Below, one piece after another: positions 26,875-35,415 of a stretch of DNA of 37,889 nt; position 1 is the first letter of the stretch, and each line of letters begins with the position of its first letter. Below the pieces are notes generated by a model. It had not been told where the DNA came from, did not search any database, and worked only from the letters and a program-made list of their open reading frames with translations. Source of the DNA: an uncultured archaeon (GTDB lineage: Archaea > Nanobdellota > Nanobdellia > Pacearchaeales > GW2011-AR1); the NCBI GenBank assembly GCA_902386025.1, contig CABMHR010000002.1, positions 151,596 through 189,484 of the forward strand. The letters run 5' to 3'. The position numbers and the translations under genes are program-made.

Positions 26875-28218
26875 TTATAATTTCAGCTTCTGTCCATTCC
26901 CCATAAGATGACAATCCTTTCCTGATTTGTATCCAAGCTCTTTTGCTAAATCAACCATAGGCATCATTTGTTCTGTTGTTCCGTGAGCAGGAATAATATG
27001 TTCTGGATGAATCATATTAATCAAGTCTCTCAAATCTTCTCTTCCTGGATGCCCTGAAACATGGATATTGTCAAAAATTCTAACTCCGAATTTTTTTAAT
27101 CTTTTATCCAATTGCAGTTTGTTTTCAATATTAATTGGAGAAGGAATTGTCTTTGATGAGAATACAACATTGTCATTCTGCCTGAACTTGAAAGGAAGAG
27201 AACCTCTTGAAAGACGGTCCATGATGCTTCCTGGCTCTCCTTGATGCCCTGTGCAGACAATCAATGCATTTTTTCTGTTCTTCTCAACTTTCTTAAGCAC
27301 AGAATCAACCTGCCTCTTGTAGCTTGTCAAAAAAATATCTTTCTTAAACGGGCACATTCCTATGTCAATTGCAGATGAAACATATTTTTTCATGCTTCTT
27401 CCAAGGAAATAAATATCCCTGTCCAATTTTTTTCCGTAATCAACAATGCTTTTCAGTCTTGCAATATGAGAAGAGAAAGTTGTGACAAAGATTGCAGAGT
27501 TTTCATTTTTGATTGTAAGCAGAACTTCTTCCACAAGGGCTCGTGCAATTTTTTCGCTTGGCGTTTTTCTTTCAACCCCAGAATAAAGAGAATCAACAAT
27601 CAAAGCTTTTATTCCTTCTTTTGCAATTTTTTTCAGCAAGTCATAATTTGGAGGCAGTCCAAGAATTGGGTTGTCATCGAGCTTGAAATCATTTGCATAA
27701 AGAACTATTCCTTCTGGAGTGTGAAGTGCAATCATTGATGTCTGCAAAGTTGAGTGGGTGATGTTTACAAAATCAACTTTATAATTTGAACTTTTTCCTT
27801 TCACAAAGAATGATGAATTTGGATTTACTGATTTAATCTGATTTGGAATTCTGGAATTGTCATCTTCCATTATTTTTTTCAAGACAGTTGTTGTAAATGG
27901 GGTTCCTATTATTGGAGCATCATATCTGTATGCAATGTAAGGAACTGCTCCGATGTGGTCAAGGTGAGCGTGTCCCAAGAAAATCGCGCGCACTTTATTT
28001 CTCAATCCAAGCTTGTCAAGAATCAAGTCATCAGGCAGTGCTCCTATGCTTCTTAATTTCTTTTCAGAATGGTCTTTCTGCTCTGTTTCCTGCTCCTGCA
28101 ATCCAACAATTGCTGGAAGGAATACCCCCAAGTCAAAAATAAAAACATCTTCTCCTGTTTTTACAACAGTCATATTTTTTCCCACTTCATTAAATCCGCC
28201 AACAGTAAAAATCTCCAT
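26875..28218 (-). CDS. Archaeal RNase J, beta-CASP 5'-3' exoribonuclease
   Basis: GGFNEVGKNMTVV, LGHAHLDHIGAVPYI, ANDFKLDDNP, CTGHQGEPGSIMDRLSRG, HVSGHPGREDL. Confidence 0.95.
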   Translation of the reverse strand: MEIFTVGGFNEVGKNMTVVKTGEDVFIFDLGVFLPAIVGLQEQETEQKDHSEKKLRSIGALPDDLILDKLGLRNKVRAIFLGHAHLDHIGAVPYIAYRYDAPIIGTPFTTTVLKKIMEDDNSRIPNQIKSVNPNSSFFVKGKSSNYKVDFVNITHSTLQTSMIALHTPEGIVLYANDFKLDDNPILGLPPNYDLLKKIAKEGIKALIVDSLYSGVERKTPSEKIARALVEEVLLTIKNENSAIFVTTFSSHIARLKSIVDYGKKLDRDIYFLGRSMKKYVSSAIDIGMCPFKKDIFLTSYKRQVDSVLKKVEKNRKNALIVCTGHQGEPGSIMDRLSRGSLPFKFRQNDNVVFSSKTIPSPINIENKLQLDKRLKKFGVRIFDNIHVSGHPGREDLRDLINMIHPEHIIPAHGTTEQMMPMVDLAKELGYKSGKDCHLMGNGQKLKL

Positions 28219-28219
28219 A

Positions 28220-28282
28220 TGCTAAGACACCTCCGGTTTCTTGGCACTCATCTTCCCACTAAAATACTGCTCAAGGCTGATT
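28220..28282 (-). promoter_or_regulatory. Leader element copy E3, upstream of RNase J
   Basis: Sense: AATCAGCCTTGAGCAGTATTTTAGTGGGAAGATGAGTGCCAAGAAACCGGAGGTGTCTTAGCA. Confidence 0.8.
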
Positions 28283-28287
28283 ATCAT
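28222..28287 (-). CDS. Candidate leader micro-ORF MIISLEQYFSGKMSAKKPEVS (inside E3)
   Basis: ATG...TAG, 21 codons; stop 3 nt before RNase J ATG. Confidence 0.4.
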   Translation of the reverse strand: MIISLEQYFSGKMSAKKPEVS

Positions 28288-28346
28288 CTTTTTTATGATG
28301 TATCTTGGAAAGAATAGTTTAAAAATTCTTTTAGGCTTGAGTATTT

Positions 28347-28628
28347 ATGAAATCTCTCAAGCCTTCACTTCGGGAAAAGAAAAGATATCTTCTGATAGAA
28401 GGGGCAGAATTAAAGAAAAATGTTGAAAAAGCAATCTCTGAATTTATAGGAGCTTTGGGAATGTCAAAGACAGGACTTGAATGGATTAAATCAGAAAAAA
28501 ATTCTGCAATTATTTCAATAAACCGAAATATAGTTGATGCTGTAAGAGCTTCACTTGTCATATTCCCGCAAAAAATTGAAGTCAAGATGGTTTCTGGAAC
28601 ATTGAAAAGCCTGAAGGAAAAAATTTAG
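28347..28628 (+). CDS. rnp2: RNase P protein component 2 (Pop5-like)
   Basis: KPSLREKKRYLLIEGAE...FIGALGMSKTGLEWIKSEKNSAIISINRNIVDAVRASLVIF; expected superoperon position. Confidence 0.8.
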   Translation: MKSLKPSLREKKRYLLIEGAELKKNVEKAISEFIGALGMSKTGLEWIKSEKNSAIISINRNIVDAVRASLVIFPQKIEVKMVSGTLKSLKEKI

Positions 28629-28674
28629 ACTTATTATACGCAATATTTTTAAATAATCCAGTCAGAGAAGTTTA

Positions 28675-29457
28675 ATGGCTTATGGTAATTATGAAGAAAG
28701 TTTGTCTTCTTATCTTAATGAAATTGGGAAAATAGAAATTTTATCCAGAGGGGAGGAGGAAGAATTATGCATGAGAATGGAAAAGGGGGATGAAAAAGCA
28801 AGGGAAAAATTAATTGAAAGCAGCCTTAGATTTGTTGTAACAGTAGCCAAAAAATACTGCAAGTGCGGGGTTCCTTTTATGGATTTGATAAGTGAAGGAA
28901 ATATTGGATTGATTAAAGCAACAGAAAAATATAATTATAAGAGGGGGAATAGGTTTCTCACTTATGCAAACCACTGGATAAAACAGTCAATAAGAAGGGC
29001 TTTGGGCTCTTCAAAAGCAATAAGAATCCCTCCTAATTTAAGCACAAAATTAGTTCAGGCAGAAAGATTAGCTTTAGAAGGGCTTTCAACAGAAGAAATC
29101 TCAAAGGAAATTAATATTCCAGCAAAGAGCATAGAATATGCAAGGTTTATGTCAGAAGTTACCTCGCTTGACTGCCCTGTATTTGAAGATGAAGAAGAAA
29201 AGACAATCAAGGATAGCATCTCTTATGTAGAAGATAATAATTCCAAGATTGAGAGGGATGTTCTTGATTCAATTATATCAGAAAGATTAGACAAAAAGAA
29301 TGCAGATATAATAAGATTAAGATTTGGGTTTGGAGGCATAGCTTACACATTAGAAGAAGTAGGAATGAAATACAATCTTTCAAAAGAAAGGATAAGGCAG
29401 ATTGAGAAAAAAGCCCTTATAAAATTAAGAATTCACTGCAAAGAGCTCGCAAATTAA
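28675..29457 (+). CDS. Bacterial-type sigma-70 family RNA polymerase sigma factor
   Basis: Region 2 LRFVVTVAKKYCKCGVPFMDLISEGNIGLIKATEKYNYKRGNRFLTYANHWIKQSIRRAL; IRIPPNL; region 4 IIRLRFGFGGIAYTLEEVGMKYNLSKERIRQIEKKALIKLR. Confidence 0.96.
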   Translation: MAYGNYEESLSSYLNEIGKIEILSRGEEEELCMRMEKGDEKAREKLIESSLRFVVTVAKKYCKCGVPFMDLISEGNIGLIKATEKYNYKRGNRFLTYANHWIKQSIRRALGSSKAIRIPPNLSTKLVQAERLALEGLSTEEISKEINIPAKSIEYARFMSEVTSLDCPVFEDEEEKTIKDSISYVEDNNSKIERDVLDSIISERLDKKNADIIRLRFGFGGIAYTLEEVGMKYNLSKERIRQIEKKALIKLRIHCKELAN

Positions 29458-29545
29458 GAAGGAAAAAATTTATAAATAACTGCTTCTTGAATTTTTTGAA
29501 GAGAAAAGAAAAACAAGTTTAAATTATAAACTTCTAAAGTAAAAG

Positions 29546-30268
29546 ATGGACATACCATTAGACATACAGCATCAAGCAATGGGTTATGACAGAACTGCAA
29601 CAATGTTCTCCCCGCAAGGGCATTTGCTTCAGGTGGAATACGCTGAAAAGACAGTCAGACTTGGAAGTTCAAGCGTTGGAATGGTTTGTTCTGACGGGGT
29701 TTTTATAATTGCAGACTTAAGAGTTGAAGACAAGCTTATAATCCCCCAGTCAGCAAACAAAATCTATGAAATTGATTCTCATATAATTGCAAGCGTTGCA
29801 GGGATTGTATCTGACGCAAGAGTTTTGATTGAAAGGGCGCAGGTTTTAGCCCAGCAGAACAGAGTAACTTATGATTCTCCAATTGAACCAGAATTAATAA
29901 TCAAAGACATCTCAAATGTGAAACAGCAGGCAACTCAATACGGGGGAGCACGTCCGTTCGGAGTTTCTTTAATGATTGCAGGAATAAACAACAAGAAACC
30001 AGAGCTTTACACAAGCGATGTAACTGGAAACTACCTTGCTTACCACGCAAACGCCATTGGAGAAAATGATGAAAAGATAAAAGAAGCTTTAAGGGAAAAA
30101 TACAAGCCTGATTTAACAATAAAAAAAGGAATTAAACTCGTATTTGACATATTGAAAGAACTGGAAGAAAAGAAATTCAATTTAAGCAGATTTGAAGTAT
30201 GCTATATTGAAAACGACAAGGAAGTTAAAAGATTATATGGAAATGAATTGCAGGAGTTTGTAAAATGA
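29546..30268 (+). CDS. psmA: Proteasome alpha subunit
   Basis: MGYDRTATMFSPQGHLLQVEYAEKTV; TQYGGARPFGVSLMIAGI. Confidence 0.96.
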   Translation: MDIPLDIQHQAMGYDRTATMFSPQGHLLQVEYAEKTVRLGSSSVGMVCSDGVFIIADLRVEDKLIIPQSANKIYEIDSHIIASVAGIVSDARVLIERAQVLAQQNRVTYDSPIEPELIIKDISNVKQQATQYGGARPFGVSLMIAGINNKKPELYTSDVTGNYLAYHANAIGENDEKIKEALREKYKPDLTIKKGIKLVFDILKELEEKKFNLSRFEVCYIENDKEVKRLYGNELQEFVK

Positions 30269-30936
30269 CGAGAACTACTGCCCGAATAAAACAAAAAGGC
30301 GAGCCGTTTGAGATTTTTGTTGATTTGGATGATGCTCTGAAATTTAAAAAAGGGCTTTCTGAATGGATTGAATCAGAAGACGGAAGAGTTTATTCTGACA
30401 TCAAGAAAGGAAATGTTGCCTCTTCAAAAGATTTGGAAGATGCTTTTGGAACATCAGATGTTGATGAGATTGTAAAAAAAATTGTCAAAAACGGGGAAGT
30501 TTTAGTCACTCAAGATTACAGGGATGAAGAAAGAGATAAAAAAGTAAAGCAGGTTGTTGACTTTCTTTCAAGAAACACAATCAATCCGCAGACAGGAAAT
30601 CCCCATACTCCTGAAAGAATAACAAGGGCGCTTGAAGAAGCTCATGTTAACATAAAAAACACTCCGATAGACAGCCAAATTAAAGAGATTATGGAGCAGA
30701 TAAGCAAAGTTATCCCAATAAGAACAGAGGTAAAAAAGATTAAAATCACAATTCCTGCGATTTACACAGGAAAGGTTTATAATACCATAATTCAGTATAA
30801 AGAAGAAGAGAATTGGATGAATGACGGAAGTTTAGAAGTTGTCGTCGCTGTTCCAGCGGGAATGGTGATGGATTTCTATGACAAACTAAATTCAGCAACT
30901 CACGGAGCTGCGGTTACGCAGGAGATTAAAGAATAA
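30265..30936 (+). CDS. SBDS/Sdo1 ribosome maturation factor
   Basis: RIKQKGEPFEIFVDLDDALKFKKG...; NTINPQTGNPHTPERITRALEEAHVNI. Confidence 0.95.
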   Translation: MTRTTARIKQKGEPFEIFVDLDDALKFKKGLSEWIESEDGRVYSDIKKGNVASSKDLEDAFGTSDVDEIVKKIVKNGEVLVTQDYRDEERDKKVKQVVDFLSRNTINPQTGNPHTPERITRALEEAHVNIKNTPIDSQIKEIMEQISKVIPIRTEVKKIKITIPAIYTGKVYNTIIQYKEEENWMNDGSLEVVVAVPAGMVMDFYDKLNSATHGAAVTQEIKE

Positions 30937-30993
30937 AATGACAGAGACAAAAAATAAGAAATTTTTAGCTCAATCATCTAAGGAGGAATTCAG

Positions 30994-31662
30994 ATGACGG
31001 ATAGACAAATCGTAATACCCGGAGAAGTTATATTTCAAGGCGAAGATTATCTTCCAGGAGAAGGAACAGAAAAACACGGAGATGAAATCATCGCAATCAG
31101 GTTTGGATTAGTTGAAGAAACAAAAAAACTTGTCAAAGTCATACCTTTATCAGGTGTTTATCAGCCAAGAAGAGGAAATGTTGTAATCGGAAAAGTTGAG
31201 AACATAACTTTCAACGGATGGGTTATTGACATAGGAACTGCCGACGGAGCTTTCCTTTCACTGATGGAAGTTCCAAGATATGTCAACAAAGATGATTTGA
31301 AGGAAGTTATGGATATTGGAGATATGGTTTGCGCAAAAATATACTCAATGAACAAGAGGGGAATTGACTTGACATTAAAGCTAAAAGGGCTTGGAAGATT
31401 GGACAAAGGAATCATAATCAACGCAAATCCAAACAAGGTTCCAAGAATAATCGGAAAAGAAGGAAGCATGATATCGCTGATAAAAGACGAGACAAACTGC
31501 CAGATAACTGTAGGACAGAACGGGATAATCTGGATTAAAGGAAACAAGATTGAAGACGAATTATTTGCAAAGAAAGCAATTTTATATATTGCTGAAAATT
31601 CAATGGCTTCAGGATTAACAGAAGAAATGAAAGGATGGTTTGAAAAGGAAAAGAAAAAATGA
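30994..31662 (+). CDS. rrp4: Exosome subunit Rrp4
   Basis: VIPGEVIFQGEDYLPGEGT, S1 domain, KH IIGKEGSMISLIKDETNCQITVGQNGIIWIKG; Shine-Dalgarno AAGGAGGAATT upstream. Confidence 0.95.
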   Translation: MTDRQIVIPGEVIFQGEDYLPGEGTEKHGDEIIAIRFGLVEETKKLVKVIPLSGVYQPRRGNVVIGKVENITFNGWVIDIGTADGAFLSLMEVPRYVNKDDLKEVMDIGDMVCAKIYSMNKRGIDLTLKLKGLGRLDKGIIINANPNKVPRIIGKEGSMISLIKDETNCQITVGQNGIIWIKGNKIEDELFAKKAILYIAENSMASGLTEEMKGWFEKEKKK

Positions 31663-31913
31663 AAAATTTAATTAAAAAAATTGCATTAGGAAGCTTGCTT
31701 CTTAGCGGCGTAGCTGTTTTTAGCTTGGGATATAATACTTGGCACGAAGCAAGAAAAGATTATTATAGAAAAGAAATCAGCAGAGAAGCAGAAAATGAAA
31801 TGGAAAAACAAAGCGCTGTTTTATCATTGGCTGGTTTTGGAGCAATGATGCTGGTTCCGATAATTGGTTATTGCACTTCAAGAAATAAAATGACAGAAAC
31901 AAAAGAACAATGA
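31659..31913 (+). CDS. Small two-TM protein between rrp4 and rrp41
   Basis: 84 aa; ATGA overlaps at both ends with neighbours. Confidence 0.65.
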   Translation: MKNLIKKIALGSLLLSGVAVFSLGYNTWHEARKDYYRKEISREAENEMEKQSAVLSLAGFGAMMLVPIIGYCTSRNKMTETKEQ

Positions 31914-32617
31914 CAACAGCATTCAAACGCCCAGATGGAAGAAAAGTGAATGAACTTAGAAAAATCACTGCTAAAGTCGGAGTTGTTCCAAATGCCGATG
32001 GAAGTGCTATGTTCGGATTCGGAGATACAATAGCAATTGCTGCTGTATATGGGCCAAAGAAAATGCACCCCCAGCATTCCCAGAATCCTGAAAAAGGAAC
32101 ATTAAGATGCAATTACAATATGCTTAGCTTTTCAGTTACAGAAAGAATCCGTCCTGGGCCTTCAAGAAGAAGCACAGAAATAAGCAAGATAACAGAATGG
32201 GCTCTTCAGCCTGTTGTGATGATTGACGAATTCGCAGGGCAGGTTGTTGATGTTCACATAAATATTCTTCAGGCAAATGCTTCAACAAGATGTGCGGGAA
32301 TAAACGCTGCTGCAATGGCTTTGGCTCACGCAGGAATACCAATGAAAAGCCTTGTTCAAAGTGTTTCAATTGGAAAATTAGACAAGCAGATTGTTGCTGA
32401 CTTGATAAAAGCAGAAGAAGACTGGGAAGAAGGAGAAGGGCCTACAGACATTCCAATCACAATGACAGAAGACGGAAAAATAACTCACATTCAATTAGAC
32501 GGAAAAATCAAACCAAGCCAGCTAAAAGAAGCAGTTGCGCTTGCAAAAGAAGTTTATCCGCAGATTTATGAAGCCCAGAAAAAAGCTTTGAAAGAAGCAG
32601 GAGTTAAAAATGAATAA
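31910..32617 (+). CDS. rrp41: Exosome subunit Rrp41
   Basis: FKRPDGRKVNELRKITAKVGVVPNADGSAMFGFGDT; VVDVHINILQANASTRCAGINAAAMAL. Confidence 0.95.
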   Translation: MTTAFKRPDGRKVNELRKITAKVGVVPNADGSAMFGFGDTIAIAAVYGPKKMHPQHSQNPEKGTLRCNYNMLSFSVTERIRPGPSRRSTEISKITEWALQPVVMIDEFAGQVVDVHINILQANASTRCAGINAAAMALAHAGIPMKSLVQSVSIGKLDKQIVADLIKAEEDWEEGEGPTDIPITMTEDGKITHIQLDGKIKPSQLKEAVALAKEVYPQIYEAQKKALKEAGVKNE

Positions 32618-32771
32618 AGCAGAAGAAATTTATAGTGAATTCAAGCAGTCATATGAAACCGAAGATTTTTCAAGAATGCACGAATTAATTGCAAAAAATT
32701 CAGGGCTTGCAGAGCACTTGTCCCAAAATGAAATTGAATCAATAATCAACAATATAAGGAGCAGAACTTAA
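32610..32771 (+). CDS. 53-aa small protein between rrp41 and rrp42 (below track length)
   Basis: Read manually: MNKAEEIYSEFKQSYETEDFSRMHELIAKNSGLAEHLSQNEIESIINNIRSRT*; overlaps rrp41 end by 8 nt, abuts rrp42. Confidence 0.6.
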   Translation: MNKAEEIYSEFKQSYETEDFSRMHELIAKNSGLAEHLSQNEIESIINNIRSRT

Positions 32772-32772
32772 A

Positions 32773-33570
32773 ATGATGACATCAAGATTAACAGCAGAAA
32801 GAATAAAAGAATATTTAAGTCAAGGAAAAAGATTTGACAATAGAAAACTTGACGAATTCAGAGAACTGACAATAGAAACTGGAATTTCAAAAAATGCAGA
32901 AGGAAGTGCAAGAGTAAAACTTGGGAAGACAGAAGTCATAGCAGGAATAAAACTTGATGTTTCTGCGCCATATCCTGATTCAAAAGACAAGGGAAATTTG
33001 ATGGTTACTTCAGAATTGCTCCCATTAAGCTCTCCAAGATTTGATGTAGGCCCGCCTCAATTTGAATCAATTGAACTTGCAAGAGTTATTGACAGAGGAA
33101 TAAGAGAAAGCGGATTCATTGAACTTGATAAATTATGCATAAAAGAAGGGGAAAAAGTCTGGACTGTTTTCATTGATTTATATTCTTTAAACGACGACGG
33201 AAATTTATTTGACGCTGCAGGAATTGCTGCAATTGCAGCTTTGAAAACTGCAAAGATTCCAAAATATGATGAAGAAGAAGGAAAAACATTGTTCGGAGAA
33301 TGGACAAATAACAATGTTCCTTTGTCAAAAGAAGTTCCAATCTCAATAACTGTCCACAAGATAGGAGACAAGCTGATTGTAGACCCTACAAGAGAAGAAG
33401 AAGACATCAGCGAGACAAGAGTTACAATATGCAGTGCAGACGGGACAATACACTCAATGCAGAAAGGCGAGAGCAAAGAATTAAGTATTGAAGAGTTCAA
33501 TCAGATATTAGATTTAGCTGAAAAAACAGAGCGTGAGATAATTAAAAAAATAGAAAAAGCTATAAAATGA
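32773..33570 (+). CDS. rrp42: Exosome subunit Rrp42
   Basis: GKRFDNRKLDEFRELTIETGISKNAEGSARVKLGKTEVIAGIK. Confidence 0.95.
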   Translation: MMTSRLTAERIKEYLSQGKRFDNRKLDEFRELTIETGISKNAEGSARVKLGKTEVIAGIKLDVSAPYPDSKDKGNLMVTSELLPLSSPRFDVGPPQFESIELARVIDRGIRESGFIELDKLCIKEGEKVWTVFIDLYSLNDDGNLFDAAGIAAIAALKTAKIPKYDEEEGKTLFGEWTNNNVPLSKEVPISITVHKIGDKLIVDPTREEEDISETRVTICSADGTIHSMQKGESKELSIEEFNQILDLAEKTEREIIKKIEKAIK

Positions 33571-33582
33571 AATTAACAACAT

Positions 33583-33801
33583 TTGATGAAGATGAAGAAT
33601 AAAATGAAAAGTGAATTAGAAACAAAGACGGAAATATGCCCACTCTTATCTAACCAATGTAGACGAAGAGTTATAGTAAGATTAAATGAAGAAAGATGTA
33701 TGGATGGTTCTTATAAATCATGCCTGACTTACAAAGTTGGTTCTTCGAATAAAGCAATAAGAGAATCGGGTTATGCAGGGGCAGGGAGATTTAAAAAATG
33801 A
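33583..33801 (+). CDS. Small Cys-containing protein (true start may be 33604)
   Basis: CPLLSNQC...CMDGSYKSC pattern; 4-nt overlap with rpo6 ORF. Confidence 0.5.
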   Translation: MMKMKNKMKSELETKTEICPLLSNQCRRRVIVRLNEERCMDGSYKSCLTYKVGSSNKAIRESGYAGAGRFKK

Positions 33802-34166
33802 TGAAGGATTTTACAAAATATGAAACAGCAAGAATCCTTGGAGCAAGAGCTCTTCAGATTTCAATGAATGCTCCGCTGCTTATCAAAATAGAAAAAGATG
33901 ATTTGGAAAAAGTTAATTATGATGCTCTTAAAATTGCAGAGATAGAATTGAATTCAGATATTCTTCCTATTTCTGTCCACAAGCCTTTCCCAACAAAGAA
34001 GGAAGACAAGTTAAAGAGAGTAAAGTCAAAAGTCATTTCAGAGCAGGGAGTTCAGGATAAGGAAGCAATGGAAGAAACAGACATTGCTGAAGGCGGAGAA
34101 ATAATGGAGCTTGCAACTCCAGAAGATGAAGCAGAAGAAGATGCAGGTGAAAGCGAATCAGAGTAA
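33798..34166 (+). CDS. rpo6: RNA polymerase subunit Rpo6/RpoK with acidic C-terminal extension
   Basis: FTKYETARILGARALQISMNAPLLIKI...AEIELNSDILPISVHKP. Confidence 0.85.
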   Translation: MMKDFTKYETARILGARALQISMNAPLLIKIEKDDLEKVNYDALKIAEIELNSDILPISVHKPFPTKKEDKLKRVKSKVISEQGVQDKEAMEETDIAEGGEIMELATPEDEAEEDAGESESE

Positions 34167-34215
34167 ATAATTCTTTTTCAATTAACTTTTTATAATACAA
34201 AACACTTTCTTATTA

Positions 34216-35370
34216 ATGATTATCAAAGAGGTTGATGCAAAATCCATTCTGGATTCACGAAAGGAAAAAACAATTCTTGTTTCAATAAAAACAAACGCAG
34301 GGGAATTTTCTGCTTCTGCCCCAAATGGAAAATCAACAGGGAAATACGAGGCAAAATCATACAATAAAACTCTTGACGGAGATATAAAAACAATAAAACA
34401 AATTGGAGAATATCTTTCAGGAGAAAAAATAGAGAAATTCGATGATTTGAGAAGAGTTGAAGATATTGCAGACAAGCAAATAGGAGCAAATTCTGTTTTT
34501 GCATTTGAATCTGCGATTCTGAAAGCGCTTGCAAAAGAAAAGAAAAAAGAAATATGGGAAATAATCAACCCGAATGCAAAAAAATTTCCGAGATTAGTCG
34601 GCAACTGCATCGGGGGAGGGAAGCATTCTTCTTCTGAACGAAAGCCTGATTTTCAGGAATTTGAACTGATTCCAGATGTAAAAAGCGTTGAAAAAGCACT
34701 GGAAATGAATAGGAAAGCAAAAAATCTGGCTAAGGAAATTATTTCAAGAGAAGACAGGAAATTTTCAGGAGAGAAAAATGACGAAGACGCTTGGATGACG
34801 AGCTTAAATGACAAAGAAGTTTTGGACATTCTGAAAAAAACAAAACTGCCTTTGGGAATTGATGCTGCTGCTTCTGGTTTTTACAAAAGAAAAAATTACA
34901 ATTATGAAAATCCAAAAATAAAAAGAAGCAAAGACGAACAATTTGAATATGTCTGCAATCTTATCAGAAATTTTGATATTTATTATATAGAAGACCCGTT
35001 TGAAGAAAATGATTTTGAAAGCTTTGCAAAACTTCTTAAAAGATTTCCTGACAGGCTGATTGTCGGAGATGATTTGACTACAACAAATCCTGAAAGATTG
35101 AAAAAGGCAGCAAAAATGAAAAGCATAAGCGGGATAATTGTAAAGCCAAATCAAATAGGCTCTTTGATTGAAGTAAAAGATGTCTGCGAACTCGCGAGAA
35201 AGAACAGCATAAAAATTATTTTCTCGCACAGAAGCGGGGAAACAGATGAAACAATTCTTGCTGATTTGGCTTTTGGATTTCAGGCAGATTTTTTCAAATG
35301 CGGGATAACAGGAAAGGGAAGAGAAGCTAAGATAAAACGGCTTGTTGAAATTGAGAAAAAACTGAAATAA
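34216..35370 (+). CDS. eno: Divergent enolase
   Basis: ILDSR, FQEFELIP, GIDAAASGFY, YIEDPFEEND, VGDDLTTTNPERL, VKPNQIGSL, SHRSGETDETILADLAFG. Confidence 0.88.
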   Translation: MIIKEVDAKSILDSRKEKTILVSIKTNAGEFSASAPNGKSTGKYEAKSYNKTLDGDIKTIKQIGEYLSGEKIEKFDDLRRVEDIADKQIGANSVFAFESAILKALAKEKKKEIWEIINPNAKKFPRLVGNCIGGGKHSSSERKPDFQEFELIPDVKSVEKALEMNRKAKNLAKEIISREDRKFSGEKNDEDAWMTSLNDKEVLDILKKTKLPLGIDAAASGFYKRKNYNYENPKIKRSKDEQFEYVCNLIRNFDIYYIEDPFEENDFESFAKLLKRFPDRLIVGDDLTTTNPERLKKAAKMKSISGIIVKPNQIGSLIEVKDVCELARKNSIKIIFSHRSGETDETILADLAFGFQADFFKCGITGKGREAKIKRLVEIEKKLK

Positions 35371-35415
35371 TTCTTATTGAAAACCTTTAAAAATATACTT
35401 TTTCTCTGAATAATT

